Shown: positions 10,501 through 17,877 of the stretch, piece after piece
Position numbering within the stretch: position 1 is the first letter of the stretch
Layout: every line of letters starts with the position of its first letter
Assembly (NCBI GenBank): GCA_938031175.1
Contig: CALHGZ010000002.1
Location: forward strand, 1 to 64,000
Direction of reading: 5' to 3'
DNA: 64,000 nt
From: Candidatus Kapaibacterium sp.
GTDB lineage: Bacteria > Bacteroidota > Ignavibacteria > Kapaibacteriales > UBA2268
The notes under the pieces: model-generated
Databases searched by the model: none
What the model saw: the letters and a program-made list of their open reading frames with translations, nothing else
What the model was told of the DNA's origin: nothing
Made by a program: the position numbers and the translations under genes

Positions 10501-11115
10501 GCAGACTTTTACGTAGATGCAGATGACTTCAAGGCACAATCATACAGCCGTAAAGTATATCTCTCCTGGAATACTTACATTGAACAAGGTATTCTGGGTT
10601 ATGAGCTTTACAGAGCAGATGCGAACGCGAGCGATAATTATACATTGGTCGGTTCATATCTATCCGATAAAGAGTTGCAGGCTGGAATTAATAGCTACAG
10701 CACACGCAGCTATTCATTTGTTGATAATGATGCAATGCTCGTAGTTGGTAATGAATATCATTACAGACTAATGGCAGTAGCTATTGATGGTTCTAAGTTC
10801 GATGTTGCAGAACAACTCGTTACAATCAATATAACAGAAGATCCAAATTCCAGATTTGTAGTAAATAATATAAATCCAAATCCAGCAACAGACGAGATCA
10901 GATTTGAACTCGAAATGAATGCAGAAAATGCAATCACAGTGGAAGTTATGGATGTAAGCGGAAGAGTTGTAACTAGCCCAATAAATGCTAAGATTTACAA
11001 CCCCGGCAAGCATTTCGTGACTGTACCACTTGGTGATATAGCAAGCGGAACATACTTGCTGATGATAAGCAGTGGAAGCGATGTTGTAATGCATACTTTC
11101 GTTGTTAAGAAGTAA
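1570..11115 (+). CDS. Giant T9SS-exported right-handed beta-helix protein (about 3181 aa)
   Basis: Probably a cell-surface or released protein. I chose ATG 1570 because GGAGGT lies 6 bases upstream and translation then begins with a clean signal peptide (MNKFLKVFLCLTLALVLSLPSLA). An in-frame extension of 39 residues (to 1453) or 30 residues (ATG 1480) is open. Residues about 25-1600 are stacked parallel beta-helix repeats (pectate-lyase/NosD-like, many NNTI/GI-type turns) in several modules closed by NWWG or NYWG...GP segments near nt 3790, 4970 and 6230. A linker with FSPWGVFWG (about 1890), a fibronectin-III-like part (about 1960-2050) and Ig-like beta-sandwiches follow. Residues about 3098-3181 are a T9SS type-A sorting domain (NPNPATDEI...GRVV...GTYLL). 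No catalytic residues were identified. Adhesin, polysaccharide binding or lyase activity are all possible. Confidence 0.88.
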   Translation: MNKFLKVFLCLTLALVLSLPSLARDWYVHRDLGADSPARDGTDNSSQWLQTINYAISRASSHDVIYVYGWTSNNYNERVVIPTSKNNLTIRAKTPTQKPVIDGLGLSSANQSFGIYVKSDNCKLINLKIQNFKAATNAGDFTSNNEGGVGIYADPGLSGTYIEGVEIYACNWGIYLPENSRTTIVKSVIGASGTNAITSLASNGGVGIALWSNGTTIEKNLIGKLSDNTSGNQISYCDADGIRVGYSTSSGGSADQTEIAYNTITNCGTVLNGFGINIQRVTRTVNVKYNTIQNCVNGLDIDGPCLDLSVSENLFIDVGLTTDVLVRTSSNYDGIMLFDIWKRNKNQFLQGTNLVNNSAASVEKTQNSVMTSQSFGSYRFIRNTIQSVWNNDVTTGHRLGVKGYNPAYPTVGSPTSFVYYENLNFSGTDDVEIYGESDANPQYTQIITSDQDVCAGTGDPYGIELRANDLELHGFKITGPTPANNTYSVNILVDGTNINIHHNIIEVQSQQTTNTPLCLSYGIANEIYTAIGDAIVDGLQIHNNTFTHNHSAGNWGYAGILINHADNGEITSANNIRIEKNMFEGNLQYGVIAQQSGVTINENTFITNLTKSGDGNWDNGEGYMAIRIHDPSSSNLEQNNINITCNIITGSATGKGFLIGMYLGEPTDAQLLTANVSSNVIENVYLGVYVGSAEDVINSGTNGVTIQNNDFGYDYDVPSPTGISNGALDNVSSYTINATDNWWGTPNGPRHISNTYNIPLQGEKVFGNVTFVPWWGAAPTGTCPLISTSTSVGPVTLRTNATETLVSYHTSIQSAINAATALNGIIWATAGTYTENLNFNNSNVVALKGKKLDGLTNAFTAGTAGADPSERAILESDDETQPMVTIATDGITIQGFEFSGNMTSPEDPTYVIWIDAAPITNLTLQYNTILMGNEDYGVVATDGNGLSNAVITYNKFIGESTNANSDWFSIGDRSGSNLGGYTNNLQLTYNDINYASAKFRLSERGNISNITIENNTFNNVNGAIKVGRDENDPPSSFSLYNFNILSNVFNNTSFPNEFAFMLVNEQQISDNFRAFAIADLGGSNLSEFTINYNQILYESTGLYSAVGIAGNDNDYGISGFPTFTASGQINARSNWWGSQYGPKVAPYTATLNQANFANWWDNAGNGTILWPIQRSSWNQHLQGATCGNLFIDFHPWWQTATGPDINGPIQVKNDNNTITTYPSFFDAIFDNAACDDDGQWDIVSATSGTYTEDFGIWKNFVELRGVSDANPNAVVIKSTRSASTYPSDYFDAIGLYLQKDNAPVNNVRIRGITFEGPTPNAGEYSVLVFVNGTNIRIHNCEFRVPVSNNPSYISSAIRTHNELLDFSPDNSINGLYIHDNTFTHFGTLPSSLGYNGIILNYELGLGANSIRVFDNTFTGNLYTGILVSAPGVTVRGNNLTSDVQAFYGIAVIDNYTSGPNVLNNITISCNNITNTHATATYSYGIWFPNTDLSDPDFAAPINVINNTINKCGVGVRVDENADQITVNFNNFNGTYTSFAVQNTHTTPLDATQNYWGSVNGPSHISNAYGSPQGGAISNNVNYLPFWTNWINQCPGNAIGSPLYPVIVYDNLSHTTQIGVYASINAAINDPSTLATHVIYAANGTFYENVTTKNQANYLESAGTTTINGNFTLLHQADITIVSPYKVTGNLNFAGVGNQSSIILQNADFEVIGNLNGASSPTSPPFNNYIATTGTGSFIKGGINSLDNNILPLHAGLGNYFFPLQLKVNQTGISNAKFKARVNGQNPASFFGKGEVDNPVDNVWFMELFDATWNPITNSNSDVYFYFPETGSWPLGFATTTGTEVDGCWSTSAVLGSVFGARWDGSAWESRKGNSDAPGTAVCRVQQVNTFSPWGVFWGYSNAALEEPPTHANNLQFIGVSTNSLTIRVNRGSGERFMVIVKPGNQAPDCWTCYPGQPGEYPSDGEEYASAPYNVSTDPNNADWNTGYPLGSNPNPALRPRIVYVSPMNSVDLGREVTITNLDHGTKYYVQVIELNGSGLSYPNYNVRGWCNLDLSTVPNYNGRWRMTIPIIDLKFKVPPQNGPYAHHACNTWQDYFHITGSGEPPWTVKYSDGVTTWALSSPVQSFNPYFQAVVPTTESRTYSLVLVKDASERLCETTGYPELYIHTPTTFTSGNEVTVNPNPACNGTSTVTFTPNVTGTDASFIRWEVNEGSGYYALNNSGGTLGTGTAYSINTSTGVLTLTTPTTADNGFSFVVYYTGSATCGQPSEIASPAQVLTVNAGPNPGTLSSVQTMPICPNNAVTLNLTGVSADNWTWQRSTDGGSTFNDITGYVNVTTTTYIIPAADVTEANSGNYVYRIIAYRAGCSPETTPVTGYWTLQVIQSPANWSSNNANISLVSTATNTMTITWDAASGASYYRVNVWRVSTSSYFYTNLYASSNTLTIGPPSNPLPDCEDFGFEITAYNTCNNPNTTSNMQTFSSYCPSITLTPQNTCPTAYNFGSVFVGATSTSTFSYALTGTSLSTNVSVTLPSSDFEIRASSDGGSTWTPDWTTSALSLNYVHLNNGGTWSIQVRFRPQAANTYSCATITHSSSPAASKIQYVSGVGVDNSPTVQASNICFSNIDDQNDQNITITWTRGNGAGIIVVVSSDQTWEPLGTATYTAGNFIGSSNDYVAYVGTGTSVNVNLSSAGISAGQNFYVRAYEYNTSSGLNFYSVATNATNPNMPKFLVFTTQPSTGQNINSGANFTVVVQSQYRDGTLYIPSVNENVTISIYSGTGTLTTSPATPQISNSTGNTGNVTVTWTYGDGVLDAQLQASASCSWVTGLSNKFNIIPSTPTTQTRTMIVTGFANCGGGNVDVNLRWTNGNGLHRILVVRQGQGPAVPSDGDFYYDANGNWSDASKESIGGDNSSWVVDRIDVNNPGGTYTTTVYNLPGNTTFYFRVFDYNGNATGITRYNTNSASFNPIQRTTPACKAGAADFYVDADDFKAQSYSRKVYLSWNTYIEQGILGYELYRADANASDNYTLVGSYLSDKELQAGINSYSTRSYSFVDNDAMLVVGNEYHYRLMAVAIDGSKFDVAEQLVTINITEDPNSRFVVNNINPNPATDEIRFELEMNAENAITVEVMDVSGRVVTSPINAKIYNPGKHFVTVPLGDIASGTYLLMISSGSDVVMHTFVVKK

Positions 11116-11133
11116 GTATTGCTCTGGAAAATT

Positions 11134-11167
11134 AAAACGGCAGGCTGAACAAGTCTGCCGTTTTTTT
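11134..11167 (+). terminator. Intrinsic terminator after the giant T9SS gene
   Basis: AAAACGGCAG (11134-11143) pairs with CTGCCGTTTT (11155-11164) around an 11-base loop and runs into a T-tract (11161-11167). It sits 18 bases after the stop codon, so the giant gene is probably transcribed separately from the next gene. Confidence 0.85.
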
Positions 11168-11199
11168 ATTAATTTTGAGAAAAAATGAAGGAGGTAAAA

Positions 11200-12339
11200 T
11201 TGGCAAAGTTATTAGTATTAGCAATTTTATTCAGTGTAACTCATTTGTATTCAGCCACATACTATGTAAATGGCATTAAAGGAAATGATACTTTAAAAAC
11301 TCATACCGGATTGAGTGAATCTAAAGCATTTAAAACTATAAATAAGGCAATATCTATTGCTAAGCGAGGTGATATAATTAAAGTTAAAGGAAAAGTTGAC
11401 ACAATCCAAATTATATACAAAGAATCGATATACGTGCCGTATGATAAAGAAGATTTAAAAATAATCGGTGAACATTCACCAATTATTGATGGTAATTTGG
11501 AAGTAGAAGATAAACCCTACTATGGAATTTTGATCAAAGGACGCGGTACCGTTGTAGATGGGTTTACTATAAGAAATTTTACCGGTACAAAGGTAAATGA
11601 ATATGGATTAACTGGCTCGGCTGGAATAATTTTAGATAGAACAAATACTTGTATAATTATAAATAACAAAATTGAAAATTGCAATTGGGGCATAGTTGCG
11701 ATTGAGAGCGAATATTGCAGTATTCAGGGTAACTCAATTTTTCGGATATTAAGCTCATCCAATGATTTTAATTTAAAATCAGGAGGTGTAGCGATGTATT
11801 TAGTGAATAATGAAGTTACAATGCAAAAATACCTGATTGGAAATGAAAAAGGCAACATAATTGATGATGCCTCGCTTTGTGGAATCTGGTTCGGTACGGA
11901 GCTTGAGAATATTTTAGCTGATTTGACTCTAATAGAAAATAATACAATTTCTCGTATTAGACAGGGAGCATCACTTTTCATCCGTAATCTGGAAGGAACG
12001 ATTCGTATAACAAAAAATACATTCCGAAACAATCATCATTCACTTGAAATTGAAGGTGTTTGTATTGATACTTGGATATCAGAAAATATATTTGCCGGCT
12101 CTACTTCTGCTTATGAAATCAAAACTGATGAGCGATATCCAGCCTCATTAATATACGATATCTGGAGAAACAACAAAAATGAGTTTTATAGAACAACCTA
12201 TGCCCTTATAGAAAAGAGAAATAATATAGGTGCAAGCGATAGATTCAGATATATTTGGAGCAATAAAGAAGGGCTAGAAAATTACAAAGGTAACTATAGA
12301 ATAGAAGAACTTGCAGGCACAAAAACAACAGAGAACTAA
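11200..12339 (+). CDS. Secreted beta-helix protein, paralog of the giant protein's N-terminus
   Basis: An exported protein of about 379 aa with right-handed parallel beta-helix repeats. I prefer the TTG at 11200 because AAGGAGGT (11188-11195) lies just upstream and translation then starts directly with a signal peptide (AKLLVLAILFSVTHLYSA). The ATG at 11185 would place that Shine-Dalgarno sequence inside the gene. The protein follows the first ~400 residues of the giant protein in order: CNWGI, KYLIG/KNLIG, CGIWFG, then DIWRNNKNEF against DIWKRNKNQF. It therefore looks like a duplicated helix module. It lacks a T9SS sorting domain, so it may stay in the periplasm or leave by another route. 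Function unknown; the fold is shared with pectate lyases but no catalytic residues were identified. Confidence 0.82.
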   Translation: MAKLLVLAILFSVTHLYSATYYVNGIKGNDTLKTHTGLSESKAFKTINKAISIAKRGDIIKVKGKVDTIQIIYKESIYVPYDKEDLKIIGEHSPIIDGNLEVEDKPYYGILIKGRGTVVDGFTIRNFTGTKVNEYGLTGSAGIILDRTNTCIIINNKIENCNWGIVAIESEYCSIQGNSIFRILSSSNDFNLKSGGVAMYLVNNEVTMQKYLIGNEKGNIIDDASLCGIWFGTELENILADLTLIENNTISRIRQGASLFIRNLEGTIRITKNTFRNNHHSLEIEGVCIDTWISENIFAGSTSAYEIKTDERYPASLIYDIWRNNKNEFYRTTYALIEKRNNIGASDRFRYIWSNKEGLENYKGNYRIEELAGTKTTEN

Positions 12340-12359
12340 CATTTATTTTGCAACTTACT

Positions 12360-14300
12360 ATGGCAAAAAAAGCAAAAATCAAAGGGAATTCATCGTACAA
12401 AAAAAAAGAAAAACAACAATCCGTTAAGACCTCAAAACAAAAAAAGAAAATTGAACTTAAAAGTATTTTATTGAACACATTGATTGTGCTTGCAATTTTT
12501 TCCTCTACATATTTGTTTTACAGCTCAACGCTAAAATATGACTTAGTATATTGTGATGATGATATATTTGTTTTAAAAAATAAGCAGTTTAATTCAAAAA
12601 TTGAAAATATAGTTAAATCATTCCAAACTGCAATTGGCAGCTCATATTACAGACCGATTTTACAAGCATCATTCATAATTGATCATCAATTGGGTGAAAC
12701 TGATGTATCAGTTTATCGCAGGACAAATTTAATATTGCATTCACTTGGTGCTTCAATTTTATTTTTATTTTTCATCACCTTTGGGTTCGATCGTCTTCCT
12801 TCACTGCTATTTAGTACATTGTTTGCAGTACATCCGTTACTGACACCTGCAGCATCTTGGATATCAGGTCGTAATGATTCTTTAATTGCAGTATTTATTC
12901 TTTTAGCATTTATTTTCCAGATATTATATTATCGCTCGTATAAGATTTATTCTATACCAATATTTTATTTTCTTCATTTGTTAATGTTTGCTTTAAGTTT
13001 ATTTACAAAAGAAATAGCAGTGGTTTATCCATTTATTACAATAATATATTCATTTTATCATCGTGGAGACAGGCTTTTAAGTCCGAAAAATTTAGCATTG
13101 GGTATTGGCTGGGTAGTAATAATGATTGTCTGGTATATTTTACGTCAAATAGCATTGAGTAACGTTAAACTCATGGACGAAGTTGGCTTTAGTGCGTTAC
13201 TAAAGAATTTACCATCAGTAGCAGCAATGATTGGCAAGATATTTCTCCCAATAAATATGATAGCCTTATCAAATTATGAAACCTTGTCCTTGCTTAGTGG
13301 TTCGATTATAATTATTGCATTTATAATATTCATAATTTTTAGTAAAAGGGTAAAATTCCAAAATATAGTTCCTGGTTTGAGCTGGTTTATATTGTTTATA
13401 GCACCTACTTTAATAGTACGCATAATGTTAGTTGATGATTTTTTTGATTATGCTGAGCATAGAGCTTATTTGCCAATGATAGGTATATTTTTAATAATAA
13501 TAGAAATATTTCGCCGCTATCAGATAGATTTTCAAAAGCCTTTAGTTTTAATTATTTCAATTTTATTGATTGGATTATTTGCTTTTCGTTCCAAATTATA
13601 TGAATCAAAGTTCCAGAATAGATTTACATTCTGGAATCATCATATTGAGGTATATCCGGACAAAGCTCGTGGATACCTTGATTTAGCTAAAGCATATTAT
13701 TTTATTAACAAGCTCGATAGTGCTGAAATATTATATAAAAAAGGAGTTGAGTTAAATCCAGAGAATTATAACTTTTACATAGATTTAACTGCTGTTTACA
13801 TACGCAAAAAAGAATATGACAAAGCATTAGCTAATGCAAAGAAAGCTATTGAACTCAATCAAGAAATACCTCTTGCATATTATAATTTAGCTAGAGCATT
13901 AGCTGAACTGGGACGATATGAAGAAGCAATCCCAAACCTTGAAAAAGCACTCGAAAAACAAAACAATCCGATATGGTTAATTGATTTAGGGGTGATGTAT
14001 TTTCAAGCGAAGAATTATCAAAAAGCAATTGAAATTTTAACTAAAGCTATAACAATAAAACCTAACGACCCTAATGTATATAACAATTTGGGTTCAGCTT
14101 ATGCTGCTAATCGTCAATATGATGAAGCTGAAAAAATTTGGTTAAAAGCCCTTTCTATAGAACCTGAATTATACCAGACATTGGAGAATTTATTGAAATT
14201 CTATTTAATGAAAGGAGATTTGCAAAAAGCAAGGGAATACAAAAACAGAATTCTAAAAACCGGAAAAGAGTTACCAGTTAGCCTTAATATTCCAGACTAA
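12360..14300 (+). CDS. TMTC-like membrane glycosyltransferase with C-terminal TPRs
   Basis: A multi-pass membrane protein of 646 aa. ATG 12360 is preferred over the in-frame TTG at 12348 because the paralog at 19132-20880 also begins MAKK. A Lys-rich cytosolic N-terminus is followed by a first membrane segment and an acidic loop with CDDDIF (D66-D68). That position matches the Asp motif in the first outer loop of GT-C glycosyltransferases. Many hydrophobic segments follow to about residue 420, including HPLLTPAASWISGRND. Residues about 434-640 are tetratricopeptide repeats (NPENYNFYIDL, LAYYNLARAL, PNVYNNLG). The architecture resembles eukaryotic TMTC O-mannosyltransferases and bacterial homologs. 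Transfer of a lipid-linked sugar to exported protein is inferred, not shown. It lies 20 bases after the beta-helix gene, probably in one operon. Confidence 0.78.
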   Translation: MAKKAKIKGNSSYKKKEKQQSVKTSKQKKKIELKSILLNTLIVLAIFSSTYLFYSSTLKYDLVYCDDDIFVLKNKQFNSKIENIVKSFQTAIGSSYYRPILQASFIIDHQLGETDVSVYRRTNLILHSLGASILFLFFITFGFDRLPSLLFSTLFAVHPLLTPAASWISGRNDSLIAVFILLAFIFQILYYRSYKIYSIPIFYFLHLLMFALSLFTKEIAVVYPFITIIYSFYHRGDRLLSPKNLALGIGWVVIMIVWYILRQIALSNVKLMDEVGFSALLKNLPSVAAMIGKIFLPINMIALSNYETLSLLSGSIIIIAFIIFIIFSKRVKFQNIVPGLSWFILFIAPTLIVRIMLVDDFFDYAEHRAYLPMIGIFLIIIEIFRRYQIDFQKPLVLIISILLIGLFAFRSKLYESKFQNRFTFWNHHIEVYPDKARGYLDLAKAYYFINKLDSAEILYKKGVELNPENYNFYIDLTAVYIRKKEYDKALANAKKAIELNQEIPLAYYNLARALAELGRYEEAIPNLEKALEKQNNPIWLIDLGVMYFQAKNYQKAIEILTKAITIKPNDPNVYNNLGSAYAANRQYDEAEKIWLKALSIEPELYQTLENLLKFYLMKGDLQKAREYKNRILKTGKELPVSLNIPD

Positions 14301-14365
14301 CCATTAATAAGTCTTTTCAATCAAATATTTTCATTGTTAATTCTTCAAATATTCAAATAAAATAA

Positions 14366-15982
14366 ATGATTGTCATGATTTCACTGCATATAAGGTATTT
14401 GTTTATTTTTTACTTATGCGTTTGTATAGGTTTTTGCAAAGATGATGAAATTGAAAAAAGAATTCAATTTCAATCACAAAAGTTTAAGTTTATACTTGAG
14501 ACACTTTACAAAAATTATGCTGATACTATAAACGTGGAAGAATTAAGCGATATTGCTTTTAAAGCAATGCTCCAGCATCTCGATGATCAATCAGTATATT
14601 ATAACAAAGAACAGAGGGATAATTTTAAAGCAAGCATTCAAGGTTCAAAAATTGGATTGGGGATTAAAGTACAATTTATAAATGATACTTTAACTATTGT
14701 TGGAATAATTGAGCGAAGTCCTGCTGATTCATTAGGGTTAAAAATTGGGGATAAGATTTTATTTATAAATGGAATCAATACAATAACAGCTTCGAAAAGC
14801 GATATATCTGATTTGCTTAATGGAAATGATGGAGACGAAATTCACTTAATTTACCGTGATTTCTTTTCAGGGAAACTTGAAGAAAAAAAATTTATTCTTC
14901 GTTCGTATCATTTACCTTCAATTTCAGCTTGTTTGAAAATTAATGATACAGATTTTTGGTATATTGATATTGATAATTTTTCTCAGACAATAGTTGAGGA
15001 TTTCGATAATATTAGCCATCACTTGCTAAGTGCAAAAGGTTTGATATTTGATTTACGAGGTAATCCTGGTGGTTACTTAGAAAGGGTATGTAAATTAATT
15101 GAGTATTTCTTACCATCGGGTTTAACAATTACTTACACAGAAGCCAGAAATCCTGATTTCGTTGTAAAGTATAAAACTGAACGTAATGGTAAATTTTCTA
15201 ATATACCTATTGTAGTTATAATAGATAAATCATCTGCATCAGCAAGTGAAATATTTGCAGCTGTAATGCAAGATTATGATAGAGGAATCGTTGTTGGAGA
15301 ACAATCATTTGGAAAGGGTACGGTCCAAAAGTTATGGGAATTGACTGACGGAACTGCATTTAGAGCTACGGTTGCTAAATATTTTACTCCGCTTGGTCGT
15401 AAATTACAAAGAGTATCAAAAACAAATATTTCAAATATCGACATAGACCCTTCTATTACTTTATTTGGCGGAAAGGAAGCCGAGCGACAAATCAAAGATT
15501 TATTGAGTAAAACAGGTGGGAAAACTCAATTACCTATTTATCGCACTGCAAAAGGTCGTATTTATATTGGTTTAGGTGCAGTGATGCCTGATTATATCGT
15601 TGCACGAGATACCACAAGCCCCCTTATTGGTGCATTAAATCAAAAAGGAATTTTTATGTTATGGGCTTTGGAATATTTAAAGCGAAATAGTGAGAATATC
15701 AAATCGAATTATGGTGAAAAATTTAATAAATTTGCTATAGATTGGAAGTTGAACCAAGAAGATTTGGAAACATTTATAAAATTAGCAAAAGTTAATGGCA
15801 TTTGGAATGAAGAAATGTACCAAAAAGATAAAAATTTAATCATAGAATTAATGAAAGCATCGATTGCAAACATACTTTGGGGCAATAATGGTATAAAAGC
15901 GGTTACAAACCAATTCGATAAGCCGGTTTTGAGAGCAATCGAAATTATGAATGAAGCAAAAGAGTTAATTACAAATAAATGA
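14366..15982 (+). CDS. S41-family C-terminal processing protease with PDZ domain
   Basis: A secreted or periplasmic serine protease of 538 aa of the CtpA/Prc family. A hydrophobic N-terminal export signal is followed by a helical region (about 30-85) and a PDZ domain (about 90-170; IERSPADSLGLKIGDKILFI). The S41 core has RGNPGGYL, SSASASEIFAAVMQDYDRG with the nucleophile Ser near 292, and SFGKGTVQ with the catalytic Lys near 317. The C-terminal 150 residues (about 390-538) are a helical extension common in FCB members. Such proteases trim or degrade envelope proteins from their C-termini. Start ATG 14366; ATG 14375 is an alternative. The next gene starts 9 bases downstream. Confidence 0.9.
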   Translation: MIVMISLHIRYLFIFYLCVCIGFCKDDEIEKRIQFQSQKFKFILETLYKNYADTINVEELSDIAFKAMLQHLDDQSVYYNKEQRDNFKASIQGSKIGLGIKVQFINDTLTIVGIIERSPADSLGLKIGDKILFINGINTITASKSDISDLLNGNDGDEIHLIYRDFFSGKLEEKKFILRSYHLPSISACLKINDTDFWYIDIDNFSQTIVEDFDNISHHLLSAKGLIFDLRGNPGGYLERVCKLIEYFLPSGLTITYTEARNPDFVVKYKTERNGKFSNIPIVVIIDKSSASASEIFAAVMQDYDRGIVVGEQSFGKGTVQKLWELTDGTAFRATVAKYFTPLGRKLQRVSKTNISNIDIDPSITLFGGKEAERQIKDLLSKTGGKTQLPIYRTAKGRIYIGLGAVMPDYIVARDTTSPLIGALNQKGIFMLWALEYLKRNSENIKSNYGEKFNKFAIDWKLNQEDLETFIKLAKVNGIWNEEMYQKDKNLIIELMKASIANILWGNNGIKAVTNQFDKPVLRAIEIMNEAKELITNK

Positions 15983-15991
15983 GGTTGGATT

Positions 15992-16804
15992 ATGCCACTT
16001 TGGAAAAATATATTACTATGGGTTGTCTCATTAATGATAATGGGAAGTCTTGCGGTTTATCAACGTATGACAGGTCCGACATATCCAATTAATGGTAAAA
16101 TAACCATAGGAAACGAAACAATCCAATATAGCCTTCCAAGAAGCCACGATGGAAGTGGTGAAGAGTTAATCAAAATTCAAGTAAAAGACGAAAGTATCAC
16201 AGGGAAGATAGAGCTACGCAGATATAAAAGCTATGACGAATGGCAATCTAAGGATCTTAAAAGAAAAGCTGATTTTCTACTTGGTAGCATTCCGGAACAA
16301 CCACCGGCAGGTAAGGTTATGTATATGATTTATCTTCATGATAAGGATGGACAATCATACCAATTAACAAAAGACCCTGTAATTATCCGCTTCAAAGGCA
16401 AAGTACCTGATTATTTCCTCATTCCTCATATTATATTTATGTTCGCAGCTATGTGGATTTCAATGAGAACGGGATTTGAAGCAATTTTTAAAGGTAATAA
16501 TACATATAAATTATCAATTATAACTTTTGTAAGCTTGATTATTGGAGGTATGATTTTAGGTCCAGTAATTCAGTTTTATGCTTTCGGAGCTTGGTGGACA
16601 GGTTGGCCCTTCGGTCATGACCTGACCGACAACAAGACTTTAATAGCGTTTTTAGCATGGCTGGTGGCTATAATACGCTTAAGAAAAAACAAGGATAACT
16701 ATCTATTTCCTCTGATCGCTTCAATCATTTTACTAATTGTGTATCTAATCCCTCATAGTGTACTTGGTTCGGAATTAGATTTTACAAAAATTGAAAACCA
16801 GTAA
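15992..16804 (+). CDS. Membrane protein of unknown function
   Basis: I do not recognise the family. The 270-residue protein has an N-terminal membrane anchor (about 5-23), an extracytoplasmic beta-rich domain (about 30-135; NGKITIGNETIQYSLPR) and about four membrane segments (about 142-262). A Trp/Gly-rich stretch between segments (FGAWWTGWPFGHDLTDNK) is the most distinctive motif and could bind a ligand or cofactor. GAGGTTGG lies just before ATG 15992. It is 9 bases after the S41 protease and 2 bases before the AI-2E-type permease, so it is almost certainly cotranscribed with both. Confidence 0.72.
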   Translation: MPLWKNILLWVVSLMIMGSLAVYQRMTGPTYPINGKITIGNETIQYSLPRSHDGSGEELIKIQVKDESITGKIELRRYKSYDEWQSKDLKRKADFLLGSIPEQPPAGKVMYMIYLHDKDGQSYQLTKDPVIIRFKGKVPDYFLIPHIIFMFAAMWISMRTGFEAIFKGNNTYKLSIITFVSLIIGGMILGPVIQFYAFGAWWTGWPFGHDLTDNKTLIAFLAWLVAIIRLRKNKDNYLFPLIASIILLIVYLIPHSVLGSELDFTKIENQ

Positions 16805-16806
16805 TT

Positions 16807-17877
16807 ATGCAAGATAATGTAATTAAAAATATTTTGCTGATTTTTTTGATAGTTTTAGTATTTTACCTTTTGACAATACTTTCAAGTATTTTGATACCTT
16901 TTGTTCTTGCTTTTCTATTTGCTTCCATTTTTCAGCCTTTGATCATATTACTGAGGAGATGGAAAATTCCTATCTGGATAATTGTTCCATTTATAACAGC
17001 TTTTACTTTGATGGTAATTTTTGGTTTATCGAATATAATATATTCGACCGTGGTTGATATAATATCAAATAAAGATTTCCTCATAACAAGAATAAATTTG
17101 AAATTAGACGAAATATTTCAGTGGTTGAGGGAAATGTTTGGCATAAGGTTGAATACTCGCATTATCAACAAGGAATTAAAAAATATTTTCGATGCAGAAA
17201 CCATATCTTCAATTGTTCAGAATTTTGCGTCTGTTTTGGGAAGTTTCACGGGTTCATTTATAATGTTTGCTTTGTATTATATATTCCTTCTGATTGGAAT
17301 GGGAAAATACAAGGACTACTTTAATTATGTCGCTGGTAAAGAGGAATCAAATTTATTAAAGTATTACGAACGAATACAAAAATCCATATTCTCATATATG
17401 CTTTGGAAGACATTGATAAATTTGATAGCAGCTGTTTATGTATATTTGGTTTGTCAATTTTTCGATATTCCCTTTAGTTTATTTTGGGGCTTTTTAACAT
17501 GGCTTTTATTGTACATACCTACGATTGGTTCTATTTTGGCTGTATTGATGCCAGCTTTAATGGCATTTGTACAATTTGATTCGATTGCCGAGGTTCTTGT
17601 TTTCTTAGCTATTGTTATAGTTTTTCTTTTTCTTTTTGGTAATCTAGTTGAACCAAAAGTATTAGGCTCACAGTTAAGGCTGAATACATTGGTTGTAATT
17701 TTCGGATTAGTTTTCTGGGGCTATATTTGGGGTATCCCCGGTATGTTGTTATCTATACCAATGATGGTCATTTTAAAAATCATATTTGAGCATATTCCTA
17801 GCTTTCAAGTTTTTGCGAGGATGATGGGACCAGTCGAGCAAATTTCTAACGAACTTGATGCTCAAAAAACTGGTTAA
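16807..17877 (+). CDS. AI-2E family transporter (PerM/UPF0118-like permease)
   Basis: A 356-aa inner-membrane protein with the typical family layout. There are two N-terminal hydrophobic segments (about 6-35), a third (about 58-78), a central amphipathic region (about 80-140), then a C-terminal bundle with LWGFLTWLLLYIPTIGSILA-like and GNLVEPKVLGSQL motifs. EPKVLG near residue 282 is a family hallmark. Family members export or exchange small solutes (quorum signals, Na+/H+ in some); the substrate here is unknown. Its 3' end overlaps convergently with the 3' end of hydF by 32 bases. Confidence 0.88.
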   Translation: MQDNVIKNILLIFLIVLVFYLLTILSSILIPFVLAFLFASIFQPLIILLRRWKIPIWIIVPFITAFTLMVIFGLSNIIYSTVVDIISNKDFLITRINLKLDEIFQWLREMFGIRLNTRIINKELKNIFDAETISSIVQNFASVLGSFTGSFIMFALYYIFLLIGMGKYKDYFNYVAGKEESNLLKYYERIQKSIFSYMLWKTLINLIAAVYVYLVCQFFDIPFSLFWGFLTWLLLYIPTIGSILAVLMPALMAFVQFDSIAEVLVFLAIVIVFLFLFGNLVEPKVLGSQLRLNTLVVIFGLVFWGYIWGIPGMLLSIPMMVILKIIFEHIPSFQVFARMMGPVEQISNELDAQKTG

